From PALSA-693 sp963834725 (lineage in GTDB: Bacteria > Actinomycetota > Acidimicrobiia > Acidimicrobiales > Palsa-688): DNA of 64,000 nt. How positions within the stretch are numbered: the stretch's first letter is position 1; each line of letters opens with the position of its first letter. Of this stretch, positions 37,268 to 46,627 are shown piece after piece. The notes beneath the pieces are model-generated. The model was not told where the DNA came from and did no database searches. It saw only the letters and a program-made list of their open reading frames with translations. The stretch spans positions 1,674,001 to 1,738,000 of the forward strand of contig CAWICN010000001.1 in assembly GCA_963834725.1 (NCBI GenBank), read 5' to 3'. The translations under genes were made by a program, and so were the position numbers.

Positions 37268-37933
37268 TACGACACCTCCCAGGCTCTGCGCCAACCTCGA
37301 ACGTTAGCCCGCCGGTCATTCACCTGGATGATTCAGCTCTCCGCGATCGCGATTCATTCGTCCTGCCGATGCCGTGCCCACCCAGCTTCCCGCACCATTT
37401 CGACATACCCCGAGCACGAAGGGAGCAGGCAATGAAGAGAGTCCTCACCAGAAGCCAACAATCAAGCCCGCCGGCTCCTGCTTCGGCGTCTTGAGAATGC
37501 ATCGAGGTGAGAGTTGAGACATCCCAGCACGCTTTGTGACGAGATCATCGCCCTAATCGACGCCTGCCTGGGCGACGTGGCCCTACCGGCCGCCGCGCTG
37601 GGCGGCGAGGGGAGCCGCCCCCGGCCCTCCGAGACCGCCGTGCATCTTGTTCGAGGTGGACACGAGATCTACAAAGAAAGGATCGGCCCGTGCTCAGGCA
37701 CCCGTATTTCCCTGAGCAACTGATGGCCGTCAAACGGCAGGAGGACCTCTCGCGAGCCGAACGGAACCGACAACGCGTTGCCGCCCGACCCGGTCGGACA
37801 TCGCCGGCCTACGAGCCGAGGCGCTCTCGGTGGGGGCCTCTCGCCGGCCGGCGTCCCCGGCGAGGCGCGACCGCCCGCACACACTCAAACACGACCGGCG
37901 CGGCGACGGGGCAGCTGACTGCTGAATCGTCGG
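37268..37933. other. Intergenic region with only weak small ORFs
   Basis: About 665 bases upstream of the large regulator. One small plus-strand ORF (37514-37723, TTG start after GAGGTGAG) begins with a helical, protein-like stretch LCDEIIALIDACLGDV, but I cannot identify it. Nothing else is supported. Confidence 0.35.
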
Positions 37934-38494
37934 CCATGGACCGAGCGGCTGGCCGCCTGCGTGATCCGCCGGCGCCGGATGGTGATGGCGCCCTGGCTCG
38001 TCGTGCTCCTCATCGGCGGGGTTGCTGCGGGGCTTTTGACCAGCCGGTTGCAGACCACGTTCAGCCTTCCGGGCCAGCCGGGCTACGAGACGGCCAAGCA
38101 GATCACCGACATCTTCGGCAGTGGCGGCGAGACGAACCGGTTATCGCCGTGGTCAGCCCACCAGCGGGCCAGAATGTGGCCGACGACAGCGGCGCCATCG
38201 CCGCCGCCTTCGAGCGCATCGGCAGCGAGCTGCAGGACGTGAGGGTGGTGGACTCAGCACCGACCTCAAAGGTGCTGGCCACCGGTCTCGGCGTGGGCAT
38301 GCTCCTCGATGCCACCATCGTGCGCGCCCTGATCGTCCCTCGTCACCCTCCTCGGCCGCTGGAACTGGTGGATGCCCGGACCGCTAGCGCGGATCGCAAG
38401 CATCCCCGCTACTGCCAACCCGCACCTCGGTCCCAACCCAGCCGGAAACTCCGAGCCCGGACTCCTCGCCCCACTCGGGAACCTGGAGCCATAG
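37934..38494 (+). pseudogene. MMPL family transporter, internally deleted and frameshifted
   Basis: Three reading-frame pieces belong to one MMPL (RND-type lipid/drug exporter) gene. The N-terminus is RRRRMVMAPWLVVLLIGGVA with LQTTFSLPGQPGYETAKQIT. A frame change leads to PVIAVVSPPAGQNVADDSGA. Then comes the C-terminal end VLATGLGVGMLLDATIVRAL, and another frame change to LLGRWNWWMPGPLARIASIP, ending at TAG 38492. The normal protein is about 700 residues; here only the two ends (about 185 codons) remain. Confidence 0.8.
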
Positions 38495-38536
38495 CAATCC
38501 GTCCATCCGATTCAAACAAGGAATGCGAACAGACAG

Positions 38537-39040
38537 ATGACCACACCCTCGCCCACCACAAAAAACCAGCAGGACACAGCCGTCATCACAATCACGGCCC
38601 CTGAGGCCAGACCGCGCCCCCTTACCCGCACGCTGCTGTGGGCTGCGCAGATCTTGCTGGCCGCGTTCTTCATGTTCGTTGCTGCCGCGCCCAAGCTGAC
38701 CGGGTCGCACTCCGCAGTGCAGGAGTTCGGCCTGATCGGAGCAGGCCAGTGGCTGCGCTATCTGGTCGGAACAGCTGAACTGGCCGGGGCGATCGGCCTG
38801 CTTACGCCCTGGCTGGCCGGGCTGGCCGCCGCCGGGCTCGCCGCCGACATGGCCGGCGCGACCATCATCAACGCCACGGTGTTGCACAACACCACATACG
38901 GCATCAACGTCTGGATGACCGCAATCTTGTGCGCCGTGTTCGTCCTTCTCGCCTATGGCCGACGGCAGCAGATCAAGGGCCTGGCGGCAGTCATCCGCCG
39001 GGTAGGGGGCCGCCGGACGGCCCAAGGAGCACGGACATGA
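38537..39040 (+). CDS. DoxX family membrane protein
   Basis: A 167-residue protein with four predicted membrane helices (about residues 32-52, 73-93, 95-115 and 122-142) in a DoxX-like arrangement: ILLAAFFMFVAAAPKLTG, then QWLRYLVGTAELAGAIGLL and NVWMTAILCAVFVLLAYGRR. DoxX proteins are membrane components linked to redox and stress functions. Its start lies 42 bases after the MMPL remnant, so it may have been in that operon. Confidence 0.85.
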   Translation: MTTPSPTTKNQQDTAVITITAPEARPRPLTRTLLWAAQILLAAFFMFVAAAPKLTGSHSAVQEFGLIGAGQWLRYLVGTAELAGAIGLLTPWLAGLAAAGLAADMAGATIINATVLHNTTYGINVWMTAILCAVFVLLAYGRRQQIKGLAAVIRRVGGRRTAQGART

Positions 39041-39143
39041 AAGAACCCGCCGATCGCGCACGACCTGGGCTTCGACGCTCTGGCGACATGCGTCTGAACG
39101 GCTACCCCACCCCAGCCACCTAGCACCCAGAAAGGAGATCCTG

Positions 39144-39668
39144 TTGAAAACATCGCTGAAACTGCCAGATCTGACTCTGATCGCCGCCGTCGGTGTGGCC
39201 GTTGCCGGCTGCTCGTCAACTTCGATCAGGCCGTCGGCCATCTCCGCATCTACCGACGCATCCCACGTCGTGTCTGTGGACCTCAAGAGCGCGGGGCACG
39301 TCTTCGTCAGCGCATCCGGAACATCCAGCCCATACCCCGCCGGTCCTCTCTCCCCCGGAGACCGCGTCATGGGGCAAGACGACCTCACACAACACGGCAC
39401 GACCGTCGGGACCGGCTTTGAGACCTGCACAGTGAACTTCGGGCTGAACATCCCGTGCGACTACATGGCGGAGCTCACCGGCGCAGGCGATCTCCACCTC
39501 GCCTGGACATTCCAATGGCCGGCCTCTGGCACCGGCGGGCCCCTCAAATGGGACGGCGTTCTCGACGGCGGGACCGGCCAGTACGCCGACACGATCGGCA
39601 CGTTCCACGCCCAGGCGCTCCCCGACGGGGACATCAACGTCACGGTCCGGATGGTCTATCCATCGTGA
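39144..39668 (+). CDS. Secreted lipoprotein, allene oxide cyclase barrel-like
   Basis: A 174-residue protein starting at TTG, with AAAGGAG 6-12 bases before it. The N-terminus has a hydrophobic core and lipobox VAVAGCSS, so it should be lipid-anchored. The mature part has GDRVMGQDDL, a pair of cysteines (CTVNFGLNIPC) and GVLDGGTGQYADTIGTFHAQ then LPDGDINVTV, a pattern seen in dirigent/allene oxide cyclase-barrel bacterial proteins. The exact role is unknown. It lies in a run with DoxX. Confidence 0.75.
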   Translation: MKTSLKLPDLTLIAAVGVAVAGCSSTSIRPSAISASTDASHVVSVDLKSAGHVFVSASGTSSPYPAGPLSPGDRVMGQDDLTQHGTTVGTGFETCTVNFGLNIPCDYMAELTGAGDLHLAWTFQWPASGTGGPLKWDGVLDGGTGQYADTIGTFHAQALPDGDINVTVRMVYPS

Positions 39669-39741
39669 TCGACGACAGCCCGCCGACCGTCTATTCGGGG
39701 CCTGAGAACGCGTTGGGGGCCCTCCGCCGCCTACCCGTGGT

Positions 39742-40014
39742 ATGGTCGTTGGTATGGCAACGAGGAAGGTGACGATCACGCTCGATCAGGATCAGGTGGA
39801 GCGCATTCGGGCCCTGGTCGAAGCAGGTACCGCCTCGAGCATTTCGGGGTTCGTGCAGCACGCCGTTGGTGTCGCCCTTGACGATGTCGCTGGTTGGGGT
39901 GCCATGCTCGCCGATGCCCTGACAGATACGGGCGGGGAGCTCTCACGCCAGGAAAGGCGGTGGGCTGACCAGGTGCTTGGCATCAAGGGACGGGCCAAGA
40001 GTCCGGCGGCATAG
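39742..40014 (+). CDS. Ribbon-helix-helix-type antitoxin
   Basis: A 90-residue protein with an N-terminal beta-strand ATRKVTITLDQDQVERIRAL and helix TASSISGFVQHAVGVALDD, typical of RHH antitoxins. Start may be ATG 39742 or ATG 39754 (MATRKV), the latter fitting the family better. Its TAG overlaps the toxin GTG by one base. It should bind the PIN toxin and repress the pair's own promoter. Confidence 0.8.
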   Translation: MVVGMATRKVTITLDQDQVERIRALVEAGTASSISGFVQHAVGVALDDVAGWGAMLADALTDTGGELSRQERRWADQVLGIKGRAKSPAA

Positions 40015-40391
40015 TGGCCGGCATCACGATGGACGCCGGGGCGCTAATTGCGGTTGATCGGAACGACCGTCGAGTCCTCGTGCTGCTGGCCCGCGCCCGC
40101 GAAACGGCGTCGCGGGTCACAGTTCCGGCGAGTGCTCTCGCTCAGGCTGTCCGCCATCCCGAACGACAGGCGCGTCTGGCCCGGCTCCTTCGGCAGCCGA
40201 CGATCGATGTCGTACCTCTGGACCGGGTTGATGCCACCAACGTAGGGCGGTTGCTTGCTGCGAGCGGTACATCCGACGTTGTGGATGCTCACGTTGTGAT
40301 CTGCGCTCGCCGTGCCCGTCAACGGGCCGTCACGTCCGATCCGGATGATCTTCGGGCTCTCGATCCAACACTCCAGCTTGTGACGATCTGA
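40014..40391 (+). CDS. PIN domain ribonuclease toxin (VapC-like)
   Basis: A 125-residue PIN domain protein. Acidic residues expected for the metal site are in TMDAGALIAVDRND, SDVVDAHVV and TSDPDDLRAL. It is an RNase toxin that inhibits growth when not bound by the preceding antitoxin. GTG start overlaps the antitoxin stop by one base. The pair is complete and is followed by a decayed helicase gene, so it may be part of an accessory insertion. Confidence 0.85.
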   Translation: MAGITMDAGALIAVDRNDRRVLVLLARARETASRVTVPASALAQAVRHPERQARLARLLRQPTIDVVPLDRVDATNVGRLLAASGTSDVVDAHVVICARRARQRAVTSDPDDLRALDPTLQLVTI

Positions 40392-40647
40392 TTGGACACG
40401 AAGCAGGAGCACCGAGGTAGCCTCGGATTCATCGTCGTCCAAGGAGGGATCGACTGGCGAGAGGCGCCCCGCGATGGGCTGCCTGGCGCGGAATTCACGG
40501 GGAAGGCTTTGATGAGGGCGATCCCGTCAATGGCCGCGGCTGGACGGTCGTCGAAGAGGGCGGCTCGCTACGTGGCCGTATCTACTGCCATCTCGGGCAC
40601 GACTCAGGCCTGTTCCGAACCCCATTCGGGCGTCCGCGGGAGCTAGC

Positions 40648-41830
40648 TTGTCGATCGACAGCATCGGGCTGCCGCCGGATCTGGTGGTGGCATTGAAGCA
40701 CGCGGCGTCTTTGCCGAACCCGAAGTTCTATGAGAAGGAACGCAACCGTTTCTGGACGGGCAAGGCACCCAGATTGATCCGCTGCTACCGGGAGGAACTC
40801 GGGGTGCTTCATCTTCCGTGAGGGCTGCGCCCTCAGGCCGAGGCGACGCTGACGAGGTGGGCACCCGGCTCGAGGTTACCGACCGCCTCCCCGACGTCGA
40901 GAAGGTCGTCTTTGACCCGGCCGTAGAGTTACGCCCTGATCAGGGCAGCGCAGTGAAGGAGCTGGCGTCGCATGAGCTGGGGGTGCTCGTCGCTCCACCG
41001 GGAGCCGGCAAGACCGTCATGGCCTGTGCCCTGATCGCCCATCACGGGGTTCCGACCCTGGTGATCGTCGACCGCCAGCCGTTGGTTGACCAGTGGCGCG
41101 ATCGACTGTCCCAGCACCTCGGCCTGGGCAAGAAGCAGGTCGGCCAGATCGGGGGTCGGCGCAAGGCCAGCGGCGTGGTGGATATTGCCATGGCGCAATC
41201 GCTCGCCCGGCGCGGCGACCTTGCCGAGGCCACATCCCGGTACGGGCTGGTGGTCGTAGACGAATGCCACCACGTTCCTGCGGTCACCTTCGAGCGGGCA
41301 GTCCGTCAGATCCCGGTGCGCCGATGGTTAGGGCTGACCGCCACTCCGTACCGGCGTGACCGGCTCGAGTCGATGAACCCGCTGGACCGAACATCTCGAA
41401 GCCATCGTCGCCGCGCTGACCGAACGTGGCATCACCACCCTCGTACTGCGGGGTGGCTTGGGCAAGAAGGCCCGACGCGTCGCCGTCGACAAGCTGGCCG
41501 AGCCCGGACTGCGGGGAGCGGTCCTCGTCGCCACCTCAGGGCTCATCGGCGAAGGCTTCGACTGCCCCGCTCTCGACACCGTCTTCTTGGCCTTCCCGAT
41601 CAAGTTCAAAAGAAGCATCGGACCAACACGTCGGGCGCATCCTCCGGCCCTTACCACGTAAGACTCAAGTCGTCGTCCACGACTACATCGACACCCAGGT
41701 CCCCCTACTGGCTCGCCAGTACCAGGAGCGAGCCCGTGGGTATGCCAATCTTGGTTTCGCCGCCCCGAAGCCGCGACCCGCTACTGGTGACGAGGAGGGG
41801 ACCCCGGGGACACAAGGGATAGGTGGGTAG
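40648..41830 (+). pseudogene. DEAD/DEAH (SF2) helicase, broken by stop and frameshifts
   Basis: Several frames together reconstruct one helicase. The first part LPPDLVVALKHAASLPNPKF runs to an in-frame TGA (VLHLP*GLRPQ). A frameshift follows to VLVAPPGAGKTVMACALIAH (Walker A) and VVVDECHHVPAVTFERAVRQ (DEAH-type box), ending at WLGLTATPYRRD. After a deletion, the C-terminal helicase domain resumes in other frames: AIVAALTERGITTLVLRGGL, then ATSGLIGEGFDCPALDTVFL and VGRILRPLPRKTQVVVHDYI. The layout resembles the helicases of TOTE-type conflict systems; no primase module is found here. A protein-like stretch at 40530-40645 may be more of the same gene. Confidence 0.75.
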
Positions 41831-41946
41831 CCCGCGAGCTGACGGCGTTCGGTGCTAGTGGGGCAGCACCGAACCTTGCGCCGGTAATCCCACACTGGTT
41901 ATCGGACGCCGAGAATTGTGGTGTCGCGGAGCCTGGCCGGCGCGCC

Positions 41947-42255
41947 TTAACCCGCATCACCAGCGGCTTCGTCCCAGTTGTGGCCGCAAGCCTGGCAGCG
42001 CCGTTGGGCTCTCTAGTGGCCGGGCGGTTCCGGCCGCAGGGCAGCAAGAGTGGCGGTACGGACGGATCCGCAAGCTGGACAGCAACGTCCGTGTTTGAAC
42101 AGCTGAGCCGATGGTCCTGCCGCGATGCCCTCCCGGCCGCCGTGGCGCGGTGGTGGCTGGGCTGCTGCGGCGGGCGCGGCTGGAAACGCCCAGTCGGTTG
42201 GGATGAGGTGGTCGGCGCGTTGCCGGCCGAGCACGTGGTCCAGGAGTCGTCCCAT
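41947..42255 (-). pseudogene. Small zinc-ribbon protein interrupted by an in-frame amber codon
   Basis: From ATG 42255 (GGAGG 6 bases upstream) an 80-codon frame ends at TAG 42013, but the same frame continues to TAA at 41947. The first knuckle CCPACGSVRTATL lies before the stop and a second knuckle RRCQACGHNWDEA after it, so the two CxxC pairs of a zinc ribbon are split by the TAG. This is either a recent nonsense mutation or stop-codon read-through. It is on the same strand as the efflux operon, 117 bases downstream of it. Confidence 0.55.
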
Positions 42256-42371
42256 GAAAATCCTCCGTCTGGCTCTGCTCGGCTGGCCGCTGGGAAGGTT
42301 CGACGCCGATGCTGTTTGTGACCCCGGTGAGGGGGTAAAGGGGTAGGCGCCAGCGATAGCGGTTGGGTCGC

Positions 42372-43577
42372 TCATGCCGTGCGCAAGGCTTCGGTGGGCG
42401 AGAGGCGGGCCGCTCGCATGGATGGGTAGAGGCCGGCGATGGCGCCAATGGCCAAGGCGGCGCCGATTCCGCCGTAGATGGCCAGGGCGGGGATCTGCAC
42501 CGACCAGTGCTGGCTGACCGCATAGATGGCGGTCGCGACTCCCCCGATGATGGTGCCGGCCAGGCCGCCCAGGACAGATAACAGCAGGGCCTCGGCAAGG
42601 AATTGCTCGGCGACGTGGCGCCGGCTAGCGCCCAGGGCCCGGCGCAGGCCGATTTCGGAGCGGCGTTCGAGGACCGAGATGACCATGACGTTGGCGATAC
42701 CGACGCCGCCGACCAGGAGAGCCACGGCGCCGAGACCAAGCAGCAGCCCGTTGTACGCGCCCTTGGCGGCCACCTGGGCTTTGAGAACATCCGATGGCTG
42801 GCTGACCTGCACGGTTGAGGGGTCGGGCGGGTTGACGGTGGCCGGCAGCACTGCGGCCACCGCGTTGACCTGGCTGGGCACGCTGCGCAGGTACAGCTCG
42901 GTGGGATGTCCATCGAAGCCGAAGTAATGCTCGGCGATGGGAAATCCGATGAGCGCCATGTTGTCTATCTGGGTGACCAGTTCGACCGGTTTGAGGATGC
43001 CGATGACGGTGAACCAGTGCCCGCCGATCCAGACCTGGGTTGGCGCCGCCAGGTTGTTGATGCCGAGCAACTTGGCGGCTTCGGCGCCGAGGACGACCGT
43101 CGGATAGTGGGCCGTGGCCGCGTTGAGAAAGGTGCCGTGCGCCACGCTGGTAGCGAGGGTGGGCGGCAGGGCGGCGTCGGTGGCTGTTAGCGAGATGCCG
43201 TTGGTGTCGATGACCGGAATGAACGAGTTGCGGTACACGTAGGTGTTGGCGATGGCGCCGATTTCGGTCACGTTGGTGACCGGCGCGATGCGTGACACCA
43301 TGCCTTCGGCGGTGGTGGGCAGTTCGGTTTGCTGCCCGAAAGCGGTGTTGCCGGCCTGGATGGTGAGGAGGTTGCCGAGCCGGCCCAGCTCGTTGAGGAG
43401 ACCCGACTTCGAGGATTGGGAGATGCCGAGCACGCCGACGATGGCGGCGATGCCGATGCTGATGCCCAGCGCGGACAGCGAGGCTCGCACCCGTCGGCTG
43501 CGCAGCCCGAGGCTGCCGACCCGGAGCAGATCGCGCCGGGACAGCCGGGAAGCGCCGCCGGCCTCGCTGTCACCCAT
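42372..43577 (-). CDS. MacB-like ABC transporter permease (FtsX domain)
   Basis: A 401-residue permease starting MGDSEAGGASRLSRRDLLRV, with one N-terminal helix (SLSALGISIGIAAIVGVLGI), a large extracytoplasmic MacB_PCD-like domain, and three C-terminal helices including GLGAVALLVGGVGIANVMVI and EIGLRRALGASRRHVAEQFL. It transmits ATP-driven movement to the periplasmic-type adaptor for efflux of peptides, antibiotics or lipids. Its ATG overlaps the ATPase stop by 8 bases. The open frame upstream lies inside the ATPase gene. Confidence 0.9.
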   Translation of the reverse strand: MGDSEAGGASRLSRRDLLRVGSLGLRSRRVRASLSALGISIGIAAIVGVLGISQSSKSGLLNELGRLGNLLTIQAGNTAFGQQTELPTTAEGMVSRIAPVTNVTEIGAIANTYVYRNSFIPVIDTNGISLTATDAALPPTLATSVAHGTFLNAATAHYPTVVLGAEAAKLLGINNLAAPTQVWIGGHWFTVIGILKPVELVTQIDNMALIGFPIAEHYFGFDGHPTELYLRSVPSQVNAVAAVLPATVNPPDPSTVQVSQPSDVLKAQVAAKGAYNGLLLGLGAVALLVGGVGIANVMVISVLERRSEIGLRRALGASRRHVAEQFLAEALLLSVLGGLAGTIIGGVATAIYAVSQHWSVQIPALAIYGGIGAALAIGAIAGLYPSMRAARLSPTEALRTA

Positions 43578-44292
43578 TCGTCGGGGTGTCACGGATGATC
43601 CTGCCGTCTCGGATCTCGATGCGCCGCTCCATGGCGGCGGCCACGTCGAGGTCGTGAGTGATGACCACGATGGTGGTGCCCTCCTCATGTAGTTCGCGCA
43701 ACAGTTCCAGGATGGACGAGCCGGTCGCCGAGTCCAGGTTGCCGGTGGGCTCGTCGGCCATGACCAGAGCGGGCCGGCCGGCCAGCGCCCGGGCGATAGC
43801 GGTGCGCTGCTGCTCACCGCCCGAGAGCTGGTTGGGCCGGTGCTGGCGGCGGTGGCCGAGTCCAACCCGCTCGATGGCCGCCTGGGCCAGTCGCCGGCGG
43901 TCGGCTATCCGGCCACCCCGGTAGATCAGGCCATCGGCGACGTTGTCGACGACGCTGAGCCGGTCGAGCAGGAAAAACTGCTGGAAGACGAAGCCCAGGC
44001 GCCGGGCTCGTAACCCGGACAGTTGCTTGTCGGACATGGTCGAGGTGTCCTCTCCGGCGATGCGGACCACGCCCCGACTAGGCCGCTCCAGGGTGCCCAT
44101 CACATGGAGAAGGGTGCTCTTGCCCGACCCGGAGGGGCCGACGATGGCCACCAGCTCGCCCTGGTCAATCCGCAGGCTGACCCCGGCCAGGGCCACCACT
44201 GGTGGGTCGCCCGGGTACTCCTTGACCACGTCGATCAGTTCCAGGACTGGCGCGGCGGCCTGGTCGACACGGACTGTGACCGTCAGGGTCAT
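43570..44292 (-). CDS. MacB/LolD-like ABC transporter ATPase
   Basis: A 240-residue ABC ATPase. Walker A is GPSGSGKST, signature LSGGEQQRTAIARAL and Walker B LVMADEPTGNLD; the D-loop and H-loop (TIVVITHDLDVAAAMERR) are intact. Sequence style matches the MacB/LolD subfamily that pairs with FtsX-like permeases. It overlaps the adaptor gene (ATGA) and the permease gene, so the three are one translational unit. Confidence 0.93.
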   Translation of the reverse strand: MTLTVTVRVDQAAAPVLELIDVVKEYPGDPPVVALAGVSLRIDQGELVAIVGPSGSGKSTLLHVMGTLERPSRGVVRIAGEDTSTMSDKQLSGLRARRLGFVFQQFFLLDRLSVVDNVADGLIYRGGRIADRRRLAQAAIERVGLGHRRQHRPNQLSGGEQQRTAIARALAGRPALVMADEPTGNLDSATGSSILELLRELHEEGTTIVVITHDLDVAAAMERRIEIRDGRIIRDTPTNG

Positions 44293-45881
44293 GAGGAGGG
44301 CACCTCGACGCGGGTTCCGGCGGTGATCCCGGACCCGCTGATCTCGACCAGGCTGTTGCTATAGAGCCCGGTGGTGACCCCGACCAGATGACTGGTAGTG
44401 CCGGTCACCACGTCCACGCCGAACCCACCACCCTGTAGGGCCAGCAGGGCGTTCACCGGCACGGCCAGCACGTTGTTGGCCCGCTGGGTGGTGATGTTGA
44501 CGTTCACCGGGGCCTGGTCCAGGGTGGCTCCCGGGGGGGTGCTGGTCAAGGTGACGGTGACGGTCACGGTGGGGGTGGAGTTGTTGTTGCTGCCGCTGGA
44601 GGAGCACGGCGACTGGTCCGCCGAGCTGCCACCGTTGCCGGTGCCGCTGCCCCCCGGGCAGGTGGCAACGTTGCCCACCGTTTGGACCCGGCCCTCTACG
44701 GTGGTGGTGCCGTTCGGTAACACCACCGATACCGCGTCGCCCGCCTTGACCAGGTATTCCTGGGTCACGTCCAGATCGACGGTGACGATCGGGATGGTGC
44801 TGGTCGCCGTGAGCACCGTGCCGCCCCCGCCGCTGCCGCTGCCCGTCCCGCCACCACCGGCCGAGGCCCCGACCGATGGGGTGATGGTGGTGACCCGGAT
44901 CGGTCCGGGCTCGAAGACCACCTGGCCCAAGAGGATGTTGCCGGTGGCGGGCAGACCAAGCGCGGTCTGCCAGCGCTCCACCCCGGTGGCCGTGGCGGAG
45001 GAGTAGTGGTTGCTCTGGGTCAGCCCGGAGCCGTATCCCAGGGCGATCAGATCGCGGGTCAGCTGGCTCACATCCGCGCCGTCGGACATGCCCACATAGA
45101 AGGCCCGGTAGGCGGCCACGGAGCCGAACAGCAGCGGCACCGGCTGGTTGCTGACTGAGTAGACAGGCTGGTCCTCTTTGACGATGTCGCCCACCTTCGG
45201 CAACCACGTGTAAGTCCCTCCGGAGGTGGCCTCGGTCGCTTCGAGGTTGGTCAGGTTGGACTGGGCCTGCTGGATCTGGTTCTCATCGGACTGGATTTTG
45301 CTCTGAGCCTGCGTGTGATCACGGCCGGCGTTGAGCTGAGCGGAGGCCAGCTGCTGATTGGCCTGGTTCACCTGCTGCTGGTCCTGGCTCACCTTCTGGG
45401 CGTCCTGGCTGCACGCCGGCGACGAAGCGCCCCGGCCGGCACAGGCCTGGGGTTCTTTGGTCGCCTCGGCGCTCAGGGTCGCGTTGGCCGCGTTGACGCC
45501 GTTCTGGGCGTTCGTCAACGCCTGGTCGTCTGCGGTGGCGCTGTAGGAGTTCATGGTCTCGTCGTTAACCAGAGCCTGCTGGGCCTGGGTGAGCTGCTGC
45601 TGGGCCTGGGCGACCTGCTGGGCCGACGAACCGGACGGGATGATGACCGAATACGACCCCGCGTAACCGATCGACCCGCCGACCTGCACCGTCGTGGCCA
45701 GGTTGGTCCGTACCACCGCAGCGGTGGCGACCGAGCCGCTGCCGCCGCCCGACGACGAAGCCGTGGGCTCGTGGTTGCCGCTGGCGGACGCCGCGGCCAC
45801 CCCGCCAGCCACCGCTCCGCCTATCAAAGCGGCGGTGACACCGGCGACGGCCACCACCCGTTTCGCTGTCAACTCAGCCAC
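44289..45881 (-). CDS. HlyD/MacA-like efflux adaptor with peptidoglycan-binding domain
   Basis: About 530 residues: an N-terminal signal anchor (RVVAVAGVTAALIGGAVAGG), a barrel strand, a long Gln/Ala-rich coiled coil (about residues 95-215), a peptidoglycan_binding_1-like domain (DVSQLTRDLIALGYGSG to VERWQTALGLPATG, about residues 268-310), then the rest of the barrel and membrane-proximal domain. Gly/Ser-rich loops interrupt the barrel. It should couple the MacB-like exporter to the cell wall. GTG at 45881 overlaps the lipoprotein stop by 8 bases; an ORF start at 45935 would overlap by 62. Confidence 0.88.
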   Translation of the reverse strand: MAELTAKRVVAVAGVTAALIGGAVAGGVAAASASGNHEPTASSSGGGSGSVATAAVVRTNLATTVQVGGSIGYAGSYSVIIPSGSSAQQVAQAQQQLTQAQQALVNDETMNSYSATADDQALTNAQNGVNAANATLSAEATKEPQACAGRGASSPACSQDAQKVSQDQQQVNQANQQLASAQLNAGRDHTQAQSKIQSDENQIQQAQSNLTNLEATEATSGGTYTWLPKVGDIVKEDQPVYSVSNQPVPLLFGSVAAYRAFYVGMSDGADVSQLTRDLIALGYGSGLTQSNHYSSATATGVERWQTALGLPATGNILLGQVVFEPGPIRVTTITPSVGASAGGGGTGSGSGGGGTVLTATSTIPIVTVDLDVTQEYLVKAGDAVSVVLPNGTTTVEGRVQTVGNVATCPGGSGTGNGGSSADQSPCSSSGSNNNSTPTVTVTVTLTSTPPGATLDQAPVNVNITTQRANNVLAVPVNALLALQGGGFGVDVVTGTTSHLVGVTTGLYSNSLVEISGSGITAGTRVEVPSS

Positions 45882-46578
45882 CGACGCCCACGTTGATCCT
45901 GCTGGCACCCGCCCCGCCGTTACCGCCCGGTCCACCCTGCGGTCCGGTGCCTCCGGACGCCTCTATGGATCCTGGCTGGGGCGTGCCGCCACCCAACCCC
46001 GGCAGGCCGTATTTCTTGGCACACAGCTTGGAGGCATTCTGGAAGGTCGGGTTGTTCGGATTGAGGTCGCTCCCCGGGTGCGTCTGGATGGACAGGCCGC
46101 CACCGTTCGGGTCCGGGAAGTCCGGGACGCCGTGGGCCCGCATGCACTGGGAGAACTTTTCCAGCTTGGCCGGGTCGGGCTTCGGGAGCGGCTTGCCGCC
46201 CCTCAAGGCCGTGGAGGCGGCAGTCAGGTAGGCGCTGCACGGATTGTTCGATCCCTTGCCGAAGACGGCCGGGCCGTTGCCGCTGGCGCTGGCCGGGAAT
46301 GTGATGTGGATGACCTTGTTGGCGTCGATGGTCGGATCGACCTGGTCAGGATCGCCATGGCTGCGCATGCAGGTCGCCCACTCATCCAGAAGCTGGGTCG
46401 GGTTACCCTTCGGCAGCGTCGTCGTGGTGCTGCCGCTGCTGTTGCCGCTGCTGTTGCCGCTGCTGTTGCTCAGGCTTGCGACGCGCGGCGAGCCGGAACC
46501 GCCGCACGCCGCCAAACCAATCGCCGCCACGGCGGCAAGAACCGCCAGCCCGCCCGACCGCTGGGACGCCTTCGTCAT
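45874..46578 (-). CDS. Lipoprotein with duplicated CMRxHG motif, efflux-linked
   Basis: A 234-residue lipoprotein (hydrophobic core then AAIGLAACGGS lipobox). An SSGNSSGNSSG repeat and TTTT linker precede a domain with two related halves: WATCMRSHGDPDQVDP and FSQCMRAHGVPDFPDP, each with Cys-Met-Arg and His-Gly. The C-terminus is Gly-rich. Proteins of this kind occur next to MacAB-like transporters in Actinobacteria, but their function is not established; a substrate-binding or sensory role at the cell surface is possible. It is the first gene of the efflux operon, divergent from the response regulator. Confidence 0.85.
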   Translation of the reverse strand: MTKASQRSGGLAVLAAVAAIGLAACGGSGSPRVASLSNSSGNSSGNSSGSTTTTLPKGNPTQLLDEWATCMRSHGDPDQVDPTIDANKVIHITFPASASGNGPAVFGKGSNNPCSAYLTAASTALRGGKPLPKPDPAKLEKFSQCMRAHGVPDFPDPNGGGLSIQTHPGSDLNPNNPTFQNASKLCAKKYGLPGLGGGTPQPGSIEASGGTGPQGGPGGNGGAGASRINVGVGG

Positions 46579-46627
46579 ACCTCGCCTCCCCTGGCTCGTT
46601 CATCGGGGCTGTTCTACGACGGGACGG

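Noticed and set aside
41957..42913. Minus-strand ORF of 318 codons overlapping the MacB-like permease
   Set aside because: Arg/Pro/Ser-rich shadow translation of the permease gene in another frame.
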